Shown piece by piece: positions 32,249 through 41,717 of a stretch of 64,000 bases of DNA; positions within the stretch are counted from its first letter, which is position 1; every line of letters begins with the position of its first letter. Location of the stretch: positions 1-64,000 of the forward strand of contig JAIXYN010000077.1 of NCBI GenBank assembly GCA_027490195.1, read 5' to 3'. A program made the translations under genes and the position numbers. Source of the stretch: Verrucomicrobiaceae bacterium. GTDB lineage: Bacteria > Verrucomicrobiota > Verrucomicrobiia > Verrucomicrobiales > Verrucomicrobiaceae. The notes below the pieces were generated by a model. The model saw only the letters and a program-made list of their open reading frames with translations, ran no database searches and was not told the DNA's origin.

Positions 32249-34012
32249 ATGATCGTACTTGGACTCAATGCTTATCATGGCGACTCCGCCGCCGCACTTG
32301 TCAAAGATGGCAGGCTTGTAGCCGCCGCTGAAGAAGAACGATTTCGTCGCATCAAACACTGGGCTGGCCTGCCCACAGAGGCCATGAAGTGGTGCCTCGC
32401 GGATGCCGGACTCAAGCTGGGTGACGTCGATCACATCGCCATCAACCGCAATCCCAAGGTCAACAACCTGCGTCGTGCCCTCTATGTGCTGCGCAAACGG
32501 CCAAGCCTCGGGTTGATTCTCAAACGACTTGGCAATATCAAGCGAGCAGGCAGCTTTGAGGACGCGGTTCAGGCGGCTTTTTCCGGCGACAAGCTCCGTG
32601 CGCAGGTTCATCGCGTTGAGCATCACCTCGCACATCTTGCTTCAGGATTCCTCGTTTCAGATTTTGATGAAGCTGTATGCTTGTCGGTGGATGGGTTTGG
32701 CGACTTCGCCAGTTCGGCCTGGGGCATGGGGAGGGGGAATGACATCCAGATCGATGGGCGCATCTTTTTTCCCCATTCATTGGGCCTGTTCTACACCGTC
32801 ATCACCCAGTTTATCGGCTTCCCTTATTTTGGAGATGAATACAAAGTCATGGGGCTCGCTCCGTACGGCGAGCCAAAGTATCTCAAAGAAATGCGCGAAC
32901 TGGTGCAGGTGCAAAGCGACGGCACCTTCAAGCTGAACTTGAAATACTTCCGTCATCACACCGATGACGTGCACTATACCTGGGACAACTGCTGTCCAGA
33001 AGTCGGCACCCTCTACAAGCGGGAGCCCATGGAGGCCTTGCTCGGGCCGCAGCGTGAAAAGGGTGCAGCGCTGGAGCAAAAGCACCGCGACATCGCCCGC
33101 AGTGCCCAGGCCATGTATGAGGAAGCCCTTTTCGCCATGTTGCAGACGTTGCATGCGCGCTATCGGTGCGACAATCTCGCCCTTTCTGGCGGCTGCGCCA
33201 TGAACTCCGTGGCCAACGGCAAGGTGTACCTCAACTCACCCTTTAAACGCATGTACCTCCCCGCCTCCGCTGGCGATGCAGGTGGTGCCATCGGTTCTGC
33301 GTTCGTAGTCGCACGTCAGCTTGAAAGGACTTCTGACACCACTGTCCGCTCCAAGCGTTTCGTCATGGACCATGCCTATGTGGGCCCGCAGGCGAGCGAT
33401 GCAGAGATCAAAGACCTGCTGGATTTACGAAAGGCAGACATCGTGGCTGAACATTGCACCGTGCGTCGTCTTGATGATGAAGCCGAACTTTGCCGCCTCA
33501 CCGCCACTGCCATCACCGAAGGCAAAGTCATCGGCTGGTTCCAAGGCCGCATGGAATGGGGCCCGCGAGCTCTGGGCAACCGCTCCATCCTCGGCGATCC
33601 GCGTCGTGCCGACATGAAAGACATCCTCAATCTCAAGATCAAGAGGCGTGAATCCTTCCGCCCCTTTGCGCCTAGTGTTTTGCGTGAGTACGTCAGTGAA
33701 TGGTTCGAACAAGACGATGACGTGCCTTTCATGATGGAGGTCTTTCAGGTGCGTGTGGATAAGCGCGCGCAAATCCCCGCCACCACGCATGTGGATGGTT
33801 CTGGCCGACTGCAGACCGTCCATCAGGACACCAATCCGCGCTACCACCGTCTGATTGAAAGCTACCGCCAGATCACGGGTGTGCCCATGGTGCTGAACAC
33901 CAGTTTCAATGAAAATGAACCCGTCGTCTGCACGCCGCAGGAGGCCCTGGACTGCTTCCTGCGCACCAAGATGGATGTGTTGGTGCTCAATGACTGGATC
34001 GTTACGAGATGA
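32249..34012 (+). CDS. NodU/CmcH-family carbamoyltransferase
   Basis: Transfers a carbamoyl group from carbamoyl phosphate (via carbamoyl-adenylate) to a hydroxyl, typically of a sugar. 587 residues from the ATG at 32249, which gives the standard start MIVLGLNAYHGDSAAALVKD. The N-terminal Kae1-like domain carries VEHHLAHLASGF near residue 125 (metal-binding histidines) and FGDEYKVMGLAPYG. The C-terminal YrdC-like domain has GWFQGRMEWGPRALGNRSIL, the family signature. As the first gene of a glycan cluster it likely decorates a sugar of the polymer. Overlaps the next gene by ATGA. Confidence 0.93.
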   Translation: MIVLGLNAYHGDSAAALVKDGRLVAAAEEERFRRIKHWAGLPTEAMKWCLADAGLKLGDVDHIAINRNPKVNNLRRALYVLRKRPSLGLILKRLGNIKRAGSFEDAVQAAFSGDKLRAQVHRVEHHLAHLASGFLVSDFDEAVCLSVDGFGDFASSAWGMGRGNDIQIDGRIFFPHSLGLFYTVITQFIGFPYFGDEYKVMGLAPYGEPKYLKEMRELVQVQSDGTFKLNLKYFRHHTDDVHYTWDNCCPEVGTLYKREPMEALLGPQREKGAALEQKHRDIARSAQAMYEEALFAMLQTLHARYRCDNLALSGGCAMNSVANGKVYLNSPFKRMYLPASAGDAGGAIGSAFVVARQLERTSDTTVRSKRFVMDHAYVGPQASDAEIKDLLDLRKADIVAEHCTVRRLDDEAELCRLTATAITEGKVIGWFQGRMEWGPRALGNRSILGDPRRADMKDILNLKIKRRESFRPFAPSVLREYVSEWFEQDDDVPFMMEVFQVRVDKRAQIPATTHVDGSGRLQTVHQDTNPRYHRLIESYRQITGVPMVLNTSFNENEPVVCTPQEALDCFLRTKMDVLVLNDWIVTR

Positions 34013-34668
34013 GTCGTTTTTTAAATATTCCCGAAGGTCATTCTGTTCAGTTTGGCTCGGGTTTGTGCGCTCCAGATTCCTGGCAGAATTTCGATGTGAG
34101 TCCTACGCTTCTCCTTTCTCGCATGCCGATGGTTTCATCGCTCCTCAAGTTGCCGAAATGGCCTCGAAACGTGCGCTTTGGCAATGTTGTGAGTGGATTG
34201 CCGCTGAGTAAGTCATCCTGTGCACGTGTCTATAGCGACCAAGTATTGGAGCATCTCTCGCTCGAAAGCTTGCGTCGTGCTCTGCGCAACGTTTTTGATA
34301 TGATGATGCCTGGGGGCGTCTTCCGCTCTTTCACGCCCGATCTAAAACATAGCATCCGCCTTTATGAAAAAGCCGTCGCTGGTGGAAATGCGTCTGAAGC
34401 AGCTAGCATTTTTGTTCGTGCCATCGGCATGGGAGTGGAAAGCACATCCTCGTTTCGTGACAAGCTTCGCGAGCATTTTGGCAACAGCCGCCACCTTTGG
34501 ATCTGGGATGAGCAAAGCATCCGCCGTGAGCTAGAAGCGGCAGGGTTTGGCGATTTTCGCCGAGCGCTCTATCTCGATAGCGGTGACTCTTTGTTCGATA
34601 GTATCGAAAGCCATTCGGAATGGCGGCATGAGCAGCTCGCACTCGGTTTTGAGGTTCGAAAAGCATAA
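34009..34668 (+). CDS. SAM-dependent methyltransferase, type 11-like
   Basis: 219 residues. It begins with the pattern VQFGSGLCAPDSWQNFDVSP, the shape of predicted methyltransferases that open with a 'hlGcG....gw.N.D.sp' motif I, then NVRFGNVVSGLPLSKSSCAR and SDQVLEHLSLESLRRALRNV with the VLEHL motif typical of methyltransf_11. MMPGGVFRSFTPDL is motif post-III. Serine replaces the usual acidic or Cys residues in motif I. Start overlaps the carbamoyltransferase stop. Substrate presumably a sugar or glycolipid of the cluster. Confidence 0.8.
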   Translation: MSRFLNIPEGHSVQFGSGLCAPDSWQNFDVSPTLLLSRMPMVSSLLKLPKWPRNVRFGNVVSGLPLSKSSCARVYSDQVLEHLSLESLRRALRNVFDMMMPGGVFRSFTPDLKHSIRLYEKAVAGGNASEAASIFVRAIGMGVESTSSFRDKLREHFGNSRHLWIWDEQSIRRELEAAGFGDFRRALYLDSGDSLFDSIESHSEWRHEQLALGFEVRKA

Positions 34669-34677
34669 CGTTCGTTC

Positions 34678-35565
34678 ATGAAGGGCATCATTTTAGCTGG
34701 TGGCACGGGCTCGCGGCTCTATCCGCTGACTTTGGTCTCGAGCAAGCAGTTGCAGCCGGTCTATGACAAGCCCATGGTATACTACCCGCTCACGGTGCTC
34801 ATCGCCTCGGGCATTCGTGAGCTCTGCCTCATCTCCACGCCGCAGGATCTGCCACGCTTCCAGCAGTTGCTTGGGGACGGCTCGCAATGGGGCATCGCCA
34901 TTGAATACCGCGAACAGGCTAGGCCCGAAGGCATCGCGCAGGCATTCCTCATCGCGGCAGCATTCATAGGCCAGGGCCCCGTGACACTCATTCTCGGTGA
35001 CAACATTTTCTTTGGAGGGGATGCTTTTCCTCGTGCCTTTGCCGAATTTAAATCCGGTGCCACCATTTTTGCCTACCATGTCAATGACCCTGAGCGCTAC
35101 GGCGTGGTGGAGTTTGACGCCGAAGGCCGTGCCGTCTCACTCGAAGAAAAGCCTGCACATCCGCGCAGCAATTATGCCGTGCCCGGCGTCTACCTCTACG
35201 ATAACGACGTCGTTGCCATCGCGCGGAGCTTGCAGCCATCATCCCGTGGCGAACTCGAAATCACCGACGTGAACAAAGAATACCTGCGCCGCGGCACCCT
35301 ACGCGTCCAGCGCCTCAGCCGTGGCACAGCCTGGCTGGATGCAGGCACCAGCAGCAGCCTGCATGAAGCCTCCGCCTACGTGCAGACCATCGAAAAACGC
35401 CAAGGGATGAAGCTCGGCTGTCCGGAAGAAGCCGCTTTGCATCGTGGCTTTCTTTCCCTCGGCGACTTTGAAAACCTCGTGACGGGACTGCCTCAGTGCG
35501 AGTACCGCGACTACCTCGCCGACGTTGCCGTCGAAGTGAAACGTGTGGGTCTTAAAAGCGCCTGA
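34678..35565 (+). CDS. rfbA: glucose-1-phosphate thymidylyltransferase
   Basis: Makes dTDP-glucose from glucose 1-phosphate and dTTP, the entry to dTDP-6-deoxyhexoses. 295 residues, normal size. MKGIILAGGTGSRLYPLT carries the nucleotide-binding GGTGSR (8-13); VYDKPMVYYPL has the catalytic lysine; ILGDNIFFGG and GVVEFDAEGRAVSLEEKP are characteristic, as is the C-terminal RGTAWLDAGTSSSLHEAS. Paired with rfbB 735 nt downstream, with a methyltransferase gene between them. rfbC and rfbD are not in the window. Confidence 0.97.
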   Translation: MKGIILAGGTGSRLYPLTLVSSKQLQPVYDKPMVYYPLTVLIASGIRELCLISTPQDLPRFQQLLGDGSQWGIAIEYREQARPEGIAQAFLIAAAFIGQGPVTLILGDNIFFGGDAFPRAFAEFKSGATIFAYHVNDPERYGVVEFDAEGRAVSLEEKPAHPRSNYAVPGVYLYDNDVVAIARSLQPSSRGELEITDVNKEYLRRGTLRVQRLSRGTAWLDAGTSSSLHEASAYVQTIEKRQGMKLGCPEEAALHRGFLSLGDFENLVTGLPQCEYRDYLADVAVEVKRVGLKSA

Positions 35566-35572
35566 AACTTTC

Positions 35573-36304
35573 ATGATTCCCCATCCAGTGCTGTCCCATC
35601 GTTATGCTCAGCCCGACGAAAGGCAGGGCTATGTCAAAGAGCTCTTCGATCAAGGTGCCAAGCATTACGATCCCTTGGTCGGCTGGGGATTCTTCGGGAC
35701 GGGCAATCTCTACCGCAGAACGGCGCAGAGCCGCCACGGCCTGCGGCCTGGCATGCAGCACCTCGATGTAGCCTGCGGCACTGGCCTCGTGGCCGTGGCC
35801 GCCAGTCAGGTGCTCGGTGGCGATAGTACCATCACCTGTGTGGAGCCCAGCGACGGCATGCTGGCCGTGGCCAAGGGAAAGCTGCCAAACGCACGCTTCA
35901 TCCAGAGCCGTGCGGAGAGCATGCCGATCGAGGACAACGCCTACGACTTCCTCACCGTGGGCTACGCACTGCGCCACTTCGCCGATTTGGAGGTCACCTT
36001 CCATGAATTTCACCGAGTACTCAAGCCCGGTGGTCGCGTTCTTATCTTGGAGGCCACACGTCCCAAGGGCAGGATCGGCTCGGCGCTCTTCAAGCTCTAC
36101 TTCGGCATTGTGTATCCCTTCTTCGCCCGCCTGATCACCCGCAGCCAAAAGGCGGAGGAGATGATGGTGTATTTTTGGGAGACCATGGACACCTGTGTGC
36201 GTCCTGAGGCCGTCGTCTCCGCCCTCAAGTCCGCCGGTTTCCAAGAAGCCCGGCGCATTCCCCTCATGGGTATTTTCAGCGAATACGCTGCCGTCAAAGC
36301 ATGA
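35573..36304 (+). CDS. UbiE-like class I methyltransferase
   Basis: 243 residues from the ATG at 35573 (an upstream in-frame start lies inside rfbA). Motif I is MQHLDVACGTGLVAVAASQV, the acidic motif II is CVEPSDGMLAVAKGKLP, and DFLTVGYALRHFADLEVTFH plus FHRVLKPGGRVLILEATRPK resemble UbiE/COQ5. The C-terminal third lacks the UbiE signature for quinones, and its place between rfbA and rfbB suggests a sugar or lipid-carrier substrate rather than quinone methylation. ATGA overlap with rfbB. Confidence 0.85.
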   Translation: MIPHPVLSHRYAQPDERQGYVKELFDQGAKHYDPLVGWGFFGTGNLYRRTAQSRHGLRPGMQHLDVACGTGLVAVAASQVLGGDSTITCVEPSDGMLAVAKGKLPNARFIQSRAESMPIEDNAYDFLTVGYALRHFADLEVTFHEFHRVLKPGGRVLILEATRPKGRIGSALFKLYFGIVYPFFARLITRSQKAEEMMVYFWETMDTCVRPEAVVSALKSAGFQEARRIPLMGIFSEYAAVKA

Positions 36305-37314
36305 TGAATCTCCTCATCACCGGTGGCGCTGGATTCATCGGGTCCAATTTCATCAGGCAAGTAATTGACCGGTCTGAGATCACGAAACTTGTCAATCTCG
36401 ACAGCCTCACCTATGCCGGCAATCTCGAAAATCTCGACGGCATCCATGGCATCCACCCGCGCTATGTCTTTGAGAAGGTCGACCTGCGGGACCAGGCGGA
36501 AGTCCTGCGTGTCGTCTGCCAGCATGACATCACCCACGTCGTACACCTCGCCGCCGAGTCGCATGTGGATCGCAGCATCGCTGCCCCCGCCGACTTCATC
36601 ACCACCAACATCAACGGCACCTTCCATCTCCTCGAAGCCTGCCGCACCCATTGGCACTGCCCGTCTTCTCGGTTTCTTCACGTCTCCACGGACGAAGTCT
36701 ATGGTTCCCTGGGGCCCACGGACCCCGCCTTCAATGAGACCACATCCTGCGCACCGAATTCGCCCTACTCCGCCAGCAAGGCCGCCAGCGACATGCTCGT
36801 GCGCAGCTACCACCACACTTACGGCCTGCCTGCCGTCATCACGCGCTGCTCGAACAATTACGGCCCGTATCAGTTCCCCGAGAAGCTCATCCCCGTCGTT
36901 ATTCAGAGTGTGCTGAACCGCCAATCCATCCCCGTTTATGGCGACGGCCTGAACGTGCGCGACTGGCTCCATGTCGGCGATCATTGTCAGGCATTGTGGA
37001 CTGTTCTCACCTGCGGCAGAGTCGGCGAAGCCTACAACATCGGCGGGCAGAACGAACTGACCAACCTGCACCTCGTGCGGCAGATCTGCGATGTGATAGA
37101 TGAACTGAACCCCTCTCTTGGTGGGAACTCGCGCAGCCTCATCACCTTCGTCACTGATCGTCCCGGCCATGACCGGCGCTACGCCATCGACTCCTCTAAA
37201 ATCCAGCGCGAACTCGGCTGGAAGCCCGCGCATACCTTCGAAGCTGGCATCCACGAGACGGTTGCGTGGTATCTGGATCATCAGAATGAGGCTGGATTAC
37301 CAGCTCATGGTTAG
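36301..37314 (+). CDS. rfbB: dTDP-glucose 4,6-dehydratase
   Basis: Converts dTDP-glucose to dTDP-4-keto-6-deoxyglucose; extended SDR enzyme with bound NAD. 337 residues. Rossmann motif TGGAGFIGSN (7-16), HLAAESHVDRSI, catalytic STDEVYGSLG and YSASKAASDMLVRSYHHTYG with Tyr-x3-Lys, then RCSNNYGPYQFPEKLIPVVI and VRDWLHVGDHCQAL. All diagnostic of RfbB. It starts at a double ATG (36301/36304); the first overlaps the preceding stop. Confidence 0.97.
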   Translation: MMNLLITGGAGFIGSNFIRQVIDRSEITKLVNLDSLTYAGNLENLDGIHGIHPRYVFEKVDLRDQAEVLRVVCQHDITHVVHLAAESHVDRSIAAPADFITTNINGTFHLLEACRTHWHCPSSRFLHVSTDEVYGSLGPTDPAFNETTSCAPNSPYSASKAASDMLVRSYHHTYGLPAVITRCSNNYGPYQFPEKLIPVVIQSVLNRQSIPVYGDGLNVRDWLHVGDHCQALWTVLTCGRVGEAYNIGGQNELTNLHLVRQICDVIDELNPSLGGNSRSLITFVTDRPGHDRRYAIDSSKIQRELGWKPAHTFEAGIHETVAWYLDHQNEAGLPAHG

Positions 37315-37337
37315 CTGCATGCAGACTCTTTCATTCA

Positions 37338-38168
37338 ATGCACCGTCTCCTCAGCCTGTTGCGCCATCCGCAGCCCCTGCGTTTTCTGGTCGCCCAGTTT
37401 TTCTGGCGCACTGGTTTGGGGCGGCGGCTCACCTTTCCTCTGCGTGGATTTCGGTTGCATTTGCATCCAGCCAACCTCGCCTGGCAGCTCTGGATGTACC
37501 GCCACCAGCGGGACCACGACATGGACCTCATTCGTTCCCTCCTCAGACCGGGGGACACCATGATTGACGTCGGCGCCAACATCGGCTTCACCGCCATCGA
37601 AGGGGCTCAAGCTGTTGGCACCAGTGGCAGGGTTTATGCCATCGAGCCGCACCCTTTCATTCATCGCTTCCTGAGTGAAAATCTCACGCTCAATCAACTC
37701 GGGCTGCCGCAGGTGCAAACCTACGCCGTGGCCGTCGCCGACCAACCCAGTGACACGGGCGTGCAGTTTACCAATGACCGCCGCGACGACATGAATTTCA
37801 TGCTTCCCAAGTCAGACATCCCTCAGCCCGACATCGGCAGGACAAGCATTACCGTAGCCGTCACCACCCTGGATGCCATGTTTCCAGACCTCCCGCAATG
37901 CGATCTCCTGAAGATCGATGTCGAAGGCGCAGAACTCTCTGTGCTGCGAGGAGCCTCCTCCTTGCTCACGCGTACCCGTCAGATTCTTATCGAAGCCGGA
38001 GATCCCAACTCCCTCCGCCACGGCTCCAGATCTGGCGATCTTCTGACACATCTCGAAACCGCTGGATTCGCAGTGCGCGCCATGGATGGAGGCTTCGGAA
38101 AAGATTCCCCCGTCCAGATTGAAAACTACCGCGAGCATGTTGGAAACTGGCTGGCAGTTCGCTCGTGA
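37338..38168 (+). CDS. FkbM-family methyltransferase (1)
   Basis: 276 residues. N-terminal ~70 residues are basic and aromatic (GRRLTFPLRGFRLHLHPANL). The SAM domain starts with GDTMIDVGANIGFTAIEGAQ (motif I), then YAIEPHPFIHRFLSENLTLN, and ends with the FkbM hallmark LKIDVEGAELSVLRGASSLL and an 'iLIEAG' strand. FkbM proteins O-methylate sugar hydroxyls, among other targets. Fits an O-methylated sugar in the polymer. First of several FkbM-like genes in the cluster. Confidence 0.88.
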   Translation: MHRLLSLLRHPQPLRFLVAQFFWRTGLGRRLTFPLRGFRLHLHPANLAWQLWMYRHQRDHDMDLIRSLLRPGDTMIDVGANIGFTAIEGAQAVGTSGRVYAIEPHPFIHRFLSENLTLNQLGLPQVQTYAVAVADQPSDTGVQFTNDRRDDMNFMLPKSDIPQPDIGRTSITVAVTTLDAMFPDLPQCDLLKIDVEGAELSVLRGASSLLTRTRQILIEAGDPNSLRHGSRSGDLLTHLETAGFAVRAMDGGFGKDSPVQIENYREHVGNWLAVRS

Positions 38169-38192
38169 AGGTCGGTGGAGGCCTGAGAAAAA

Positions 38193-38780
38193 ATGAAGCT
38201 ACGCAACCTTCTCCGCCCGTTTTATGTCGCGGGTCGCATCCAGAACTGGCTCTATGAGAGACGCCATCCCGATCATCCTTGGCTGGCTCCTAAGGCCATC
38301 ACCTGGCTGGAGCAAAATCTCCGGCCCGACATGCGTGGCTTCGAGTGGGGCAGCGGTCGCAGTACACTGTGGCTGGCCAGACGTCTCGCCTCCCTCACCA
38401 GCATCGAGAGCGATGCCTCTTGGTTTGCCCAAGTAACCCGCATGGTGCAGGTTTCCGGCCTCACCAACGTCGATCTGCGTCACATCCCGCTCAATCATCC
38501 GGAGCCAGAGACCTACGCCTTCGATTACCCGCAACTTCCGACCAATCCTTCGGCCATTCTTGCATACGATGATTCGCACTTCGACTTCGTGGTTGTGGAC
38601 GGCTGGTACCGCCCCGTTTGCGCCAGGGCGGCGCTCTGCAAGCTTAAGCCCGGCGGCATCCTCCTCATCGACAACACCGACTGGAATGACGCGCCGCAAG
38701 TCCATGTTCCCAAGGATTGGCCGCGGGTGCATCGGAGCCGGAATGTGTTGACGGAGACCTCCATTTGGAGAAAGCCCTGA
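38193..38780 (+). CDS. class I methyltransferase-like protein
   Basis: 195 residues. It has [20 protein letters not shown], a motif I variant in which Trp-Gly-Ser-Gly replaces D-x-G-x-G, then SIESDASWF (motif II acidic residue), [20 protein letters not shown] and [14 protein letters not shown]. The order matches class I SAM methyltransferases of the kind near glycan clusters. The substrate is unknown. 24 nt after the FkbM gene. It overlaps the open frame of the next gene, but the true start of that gene lies downstream. Confidence 0.75.
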   Translation: MKLRNLLRPFYVAGRIQNWLYERRHPDHPWLAPKAITWLEQNLRPDMRGFEWGSGRSTLWLARRLASLTSIESDASWFAQVTRMVQVSGLTNVDLRHIPLNHPEPETYAFDYPQLPTNPSAILAYDDSHFDFVVVDGWYRPVCARAALCKLKPGGILLIDNTDWNDAPQVHVPKDWPRVHRSRNVLTETSIWRKP

Positions 38781-38803
38781 TTCCTAACACCTCAATTTCT
38801 CAG

Positions 38804-39850
38804 ATGAAACTTCTCGTCACCGGTTCATCCGGACTTATTGGATCCGAAGTCGTTACATACTTCAGCAATCTCGGCTGGGAAGTGCATGGTGTGGATAATA
38901 ACATGCGTGCGGATTTCTTTGGCCCGCAGGGCGATACACGCTGGAATCAGGAGCGGCTCAAAGCGCAGTTTAAAGCCTTCCAGCATCACGAGCTGGACAT
39001 CCGCGACCGCAAAGCAGTCCTGAACTGCCTTGAAACGTTACGGCCTGATATGATCGTCCACACTGCGGCACAGCCCAGCCACGATCTCGCGGCCTCCCGT
39101 CCTTTCGATGACTTTGACACCAACGCCACTGGCACTCTCAACATGCTGGAGGCCACACGGCTGCATGCGCCCGAGGCCGTGTTCATCCATATGAGCACCA
39201 ATAAAGTTTATGGAGACCGGCCCAACAGCATCAAACTGAAGGAACTCGCCACCCGCTGGGACTACGACGATGCTAGTTATGAAAATGGCATCACCGAGGA
39301 ATTTTCCATCGATCAAAGCAAGCACAGCCTCTTTGGGGCGTCCAAAGTGGCCGCCGACGTGCTCGTGCAGGAGTATGGCCGCTACTTCGGCATGAAATGC
39401 TGCGCTCTGCGTGGCGGCTGCCTGACAGGCCCCAATCATAGCGGTGTCGAGCTGCACGGTTTCCTCAGCTACCTCATCAAATGCAACCTCTCTGGCCGAC
39501 TCTACAAAGTCTTCGGTTACAAAGGCAAGCAGGTGCGGGACAACATCCACAGTCTTGATGTCGTCCGTTTCATGCACGAGTTCTACAAAGCTCCACGGAG
39601 CGGCGAGGTTTACAACATTGGCGGTGGCCGTGATAACAGCATCTCCATCCTCGAAGCATTCGAAAGAATCGCAGTCATCTCCGGCAAGGCCATGAAATAC
39701 GAGTACGTCGATCTAAACCGCGCTGGTGATCACATCTGCTACATCAGTGACCTCACCAAGATGCAGCAGCATTACCCAGCCTGGGGAATCACCAAAACCC
39801 TCGATGACGTGTTCGTTGAGATCCACGCAGCCAGCCTCATCTCTCGCTAA
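38804..39850 (+). CDS. NAD-dependent epimerase, CDP-paratose/tyvelose 2-epimerase-like (1)
   Basis: 348 residues from the ATG at 38804, which places the Rossmann motif [12 protein letters not shown] at residues 5-16 as usual. Extended SDR features: [40 protein letters not shown] and [20 protein letters not shown]. The expected Tyr-x3-Lys appears as F-G-A-S-K ([13 protein letters not shown]), so phenylalanine replaces the catalytic tyrosine. The protein resembles the 'CDP-paratose 2-epimerase' group found beside glycosyltransferases; the real sugar is unproven. Confidence 0.85.
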   Translation: MKLLVTGSSGLIGSEVVTYFSNLGWEVHGVDNNMRADFFGPQGDTRWNQERLKAQFKAFQHHELDIRDRKAVLNCLETLRPDMIVHTAAQPSHDLAASRPFDDFDTNATGTLNMLEATRLHAPEAVFIHMSTNKVYGDRPNSIKLKELATRWDYDDASYENGITEEFSIDQSKHSLFGASKVAADVLVQEYGRYFGMKCCALRGGCLTGPNHSGVELHGFLSYLIKCNLSGRLYKVFGYKGKQVRDNIHSLDVVRFMHEFYKAPRSGEVYNIGGGRDNSISILEAFERIAVISGKAMKYEYVDLNRAGDHICYISDLTKMQQHYPAWGITKTLDDVFVEIHAASLISR

Positions 39851-39870
39851 GGCCTCGAGAACGGATTCAT

Positions 39871-40923
39871 ATGCGCATACTCATCACTGGCGGAGCAGGA
39901 TTCATCGGTTCCAATCTGGCCCTTCACCTTCGTGGCGTGCTGGCAGATGCTGAGATCGTCTGCATGGATAATCTCTATCGCAGTGGCTCTGAACTCAACA
40001 TTCCGCGCCTCCGCGCTGCTAACATCCGATTTCAGCACGGCGACATTCGCCAGACTGGCGATTTTCCGCCCGGCGCGTTTGACTTCCTCATTGAATGCTC
40101 AGCCGAGCCCTCGGTGCTCGCTGGCCAGGATGGCTCTCCAGAGTATCTGTTTCACACCAACGTCACGGGTGCGTTTCATTGTCTGGAAGCCGCCCGGCGA
40201 ATGGGTGCGCGTCTCATTTTTCTTTCCACCAGCCGAGTCTATCCCATCGCCGCACTCGAGAATCATGGTTGGGAAGAGAAGGAGGGTCGGTTTGCCTGGC
40301 TCGATCAAGGAACACCTGGCATCAGTTCAAGAGGCGTTTCGGAGGACGCGCCACTGACCGGTGCTCGCTCATTGTATGGCTTCACCAAGCTGGCTGCGGA
40401 ACAGATGATTGAGGAATACCGGGAAACCTATGGCCTCAAAGCCGTCGTGAACCGCTGCGGCGTTGTCGCCGGACCGTGGCAGTTTGGAAAGGTTGATCAG
40501 GGCGTAATAGCCCTGTGGGTCATGGCGCATGTCTTTGGCCGCAAGCTTGCCTACATCGGCTACGGCGGAGGTGGCAAGCAAGTTCGCGACGTTTTGCACG
40601 TCGCCGATCTTTGCGACCTCATCGCCGATCAGGTCACTCGCTTTGATTCATGGGAAGGCTGGCTCGGCAACGTGGCCGGCGGTTTAGAGAACAGCGTTTC
40701 GCTGCGTGAGCTCACTGCCCTCTGCCAGGAAGTCACCGGCGCGAAGATCGAAATCAGCTCCAACGCTGAAACACGCCCTTCAGATCTCCGCCTGTTCATC
40801 GCGGACTGCACTCGCCTATTTGCCCGCACCTCCTGGCGTCCTCGCCGCGACGTCCTTTACCTTGTGGAAGACACCTTTGCATGGGTGAAGGCGAACAGCG
40901 ATGATCTGCTACGCCTAGCCTGA
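39871..40923 (+). CDS. NAD-dependent epimerase, CDP-paratose/tyvelose 2-epimerase-like (2)
   Basis: 350 residues. Rossmann motif ITGGAGFIGSNLALHLRG (5-22), SAEPSVLAGQDGSPEYLFHT, FLSTSRVYPIAALENHGW and an intact S-x-YGFTK (Tyr-x3-Lys). RCGVVAGPWQFGKVDQGVIA and YGGGGKQVRDVLHVADLCDL match the same epimerase group as the preceding gene, though the two are clearly diverged. 20 nt after it. Likely acts in the same nucleotide-sugar pathway, possibly as the catalytically competent partner (inference). Confidence 0.87.
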   Translation: MRILITGGAGFIGSNLALHLRGVLADAEIVCMDNLYRSGSELNIPRLRAANIRFQHGDIRQTGDFPPGAFDFLIECSAEPSVLAGQDGSPEYLFHTNVTGAFHCLEAARRMGARLIFLSTSRVYPIAALENHGWEEKEGRFAWLDQGTPGISSRGVSEDAPLTGARSLYGFTKLAAEQMIEEYRETYGLKAVVNRCGVVAGPWQFGKVDQGVIALWVMAHVFGRKLAYIGYGGGGKQVRDVLHVADLCDLIADQVTRFDSWEGWLGNVAGGLENSVSLRELTALCQEVTGAKIEISSNAETRPSDLRLFIADCTRLFARTSWRPRRDVLYLVEDTFAWVKANSDDLLRLA

Positions 40924-40934
40924 GATTTGCACCT

Positions 40935-41717
40935 ATGGACACAGAACCCACACCACCGGCCGCGGAGTCGCTCAAGCTCCTCAGCATAGTCCTGCCAGCA
41001 CGCGACGAGGAGGGCTGCATTGCCTCCACGGTGGAGCACCTGCATCTCGAACTCGAACTCAACGGGGTTCCCCACGAGATCATCGTGGTCGATGACGGTA
41101 GTTCCGACTCGACCTGGAAAATCTTAGAAGCCCTGTCGCAAAAAATCACTCAGCTCCACCCGGTGCAGAATCTCGGGCTGCATGGTTTCGGTCGCGCCAT
41201 CATCAAAGGACTCGATTCCATGCAGGGGGATGCTGCCGTCATCATGATGGCCGATGAGTCGGACGATGCACGTGATGTGGTGAGGTATTGGAAACTTCTC
41301 AATGAAGGCTGGGACTGCGTGTTCGGCAGCCGCTTCATGAAAGGCGGTGGTGTCATCGATTACCCGTGGCTGAAGCTGAAAATCAACCGGCTTGCGAACT
41401 GGTTCATCCGCCTGCTCTTCAACATCAATCTCAACGACACAACGAACGCCTTCAAAGCCTACCGCAAAACCGTCATCGACGGCTGCCGCCCCTTCCTCTC
41501 GCCTCATTTTAATATCACCGTTGAGCTGCCGCTGAAAGCCATCGTACGCTGCTTCACCTGGACCACGATACCCATCACATGGAAGAACCGCCGAACCGGA
41601 GAGGCGAAGCTCAAAATAAAAGAAATGGGCAGCCGCTACTTTTTTATCGTCGCGTACGTGTGGTTTGAAAAGTATTTCAGCCGCGGTGACTACAAGACGC
41701 CAGTCCAGAAACCATGA
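40935..41717 (+). CDS. family 2 glycosyltransferase, dolichol-phosphate-mannose-synthase-like
   Basis: 260 residues. GT2 fold: SIVLPARDEEGCIASTVEHL, VVDDGSSDSTWKILE (nucleotide-binding Asp), then VIMMADESDDARDVVRYWKL in place of the DPM1 D-A-D-x-x-D pattern, and FGSRFMKGGGVIDYPWLKLK. The C-terminal third is moderately hydrophobic (NRLANWFIRLLFNINLNDTT) without strong membrane anchors. Probably charges a polyprenyl phosphate with a sugar for the membrane GT-C enzyme encoded next. Overlaps that gene by ATGA. Confidence 0.88.
   Translation: MDTEPTPPAAESLKLLSIVLPARDEEGCIASTVEHLHLELELNGVPHEIIVVDDGSSDSTWKILEALSQKITQLHPVQNLGLHGFGRAIIKGLDSMQGDAAVIMMADESDDARDVVRYWKLLNEGWDCVFGSRFMKGGGVIDYPWLKLKINRLANWFIRLLFNINLNDTTNAFKAYRKTVIDGCRPFLSPHFNITVELPLKAIVRCFTWTTIPITWKNRRTGEAKLKIKEMGSRYFFIVAYVWFEKYFSRGDYKTPVQKP

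Noticed and set aside
36097-37281. 394-codon minus-strand frame opposite rfbB
   Set aside because: Antisense to a fully conserved RfbB; no RBS or family match.
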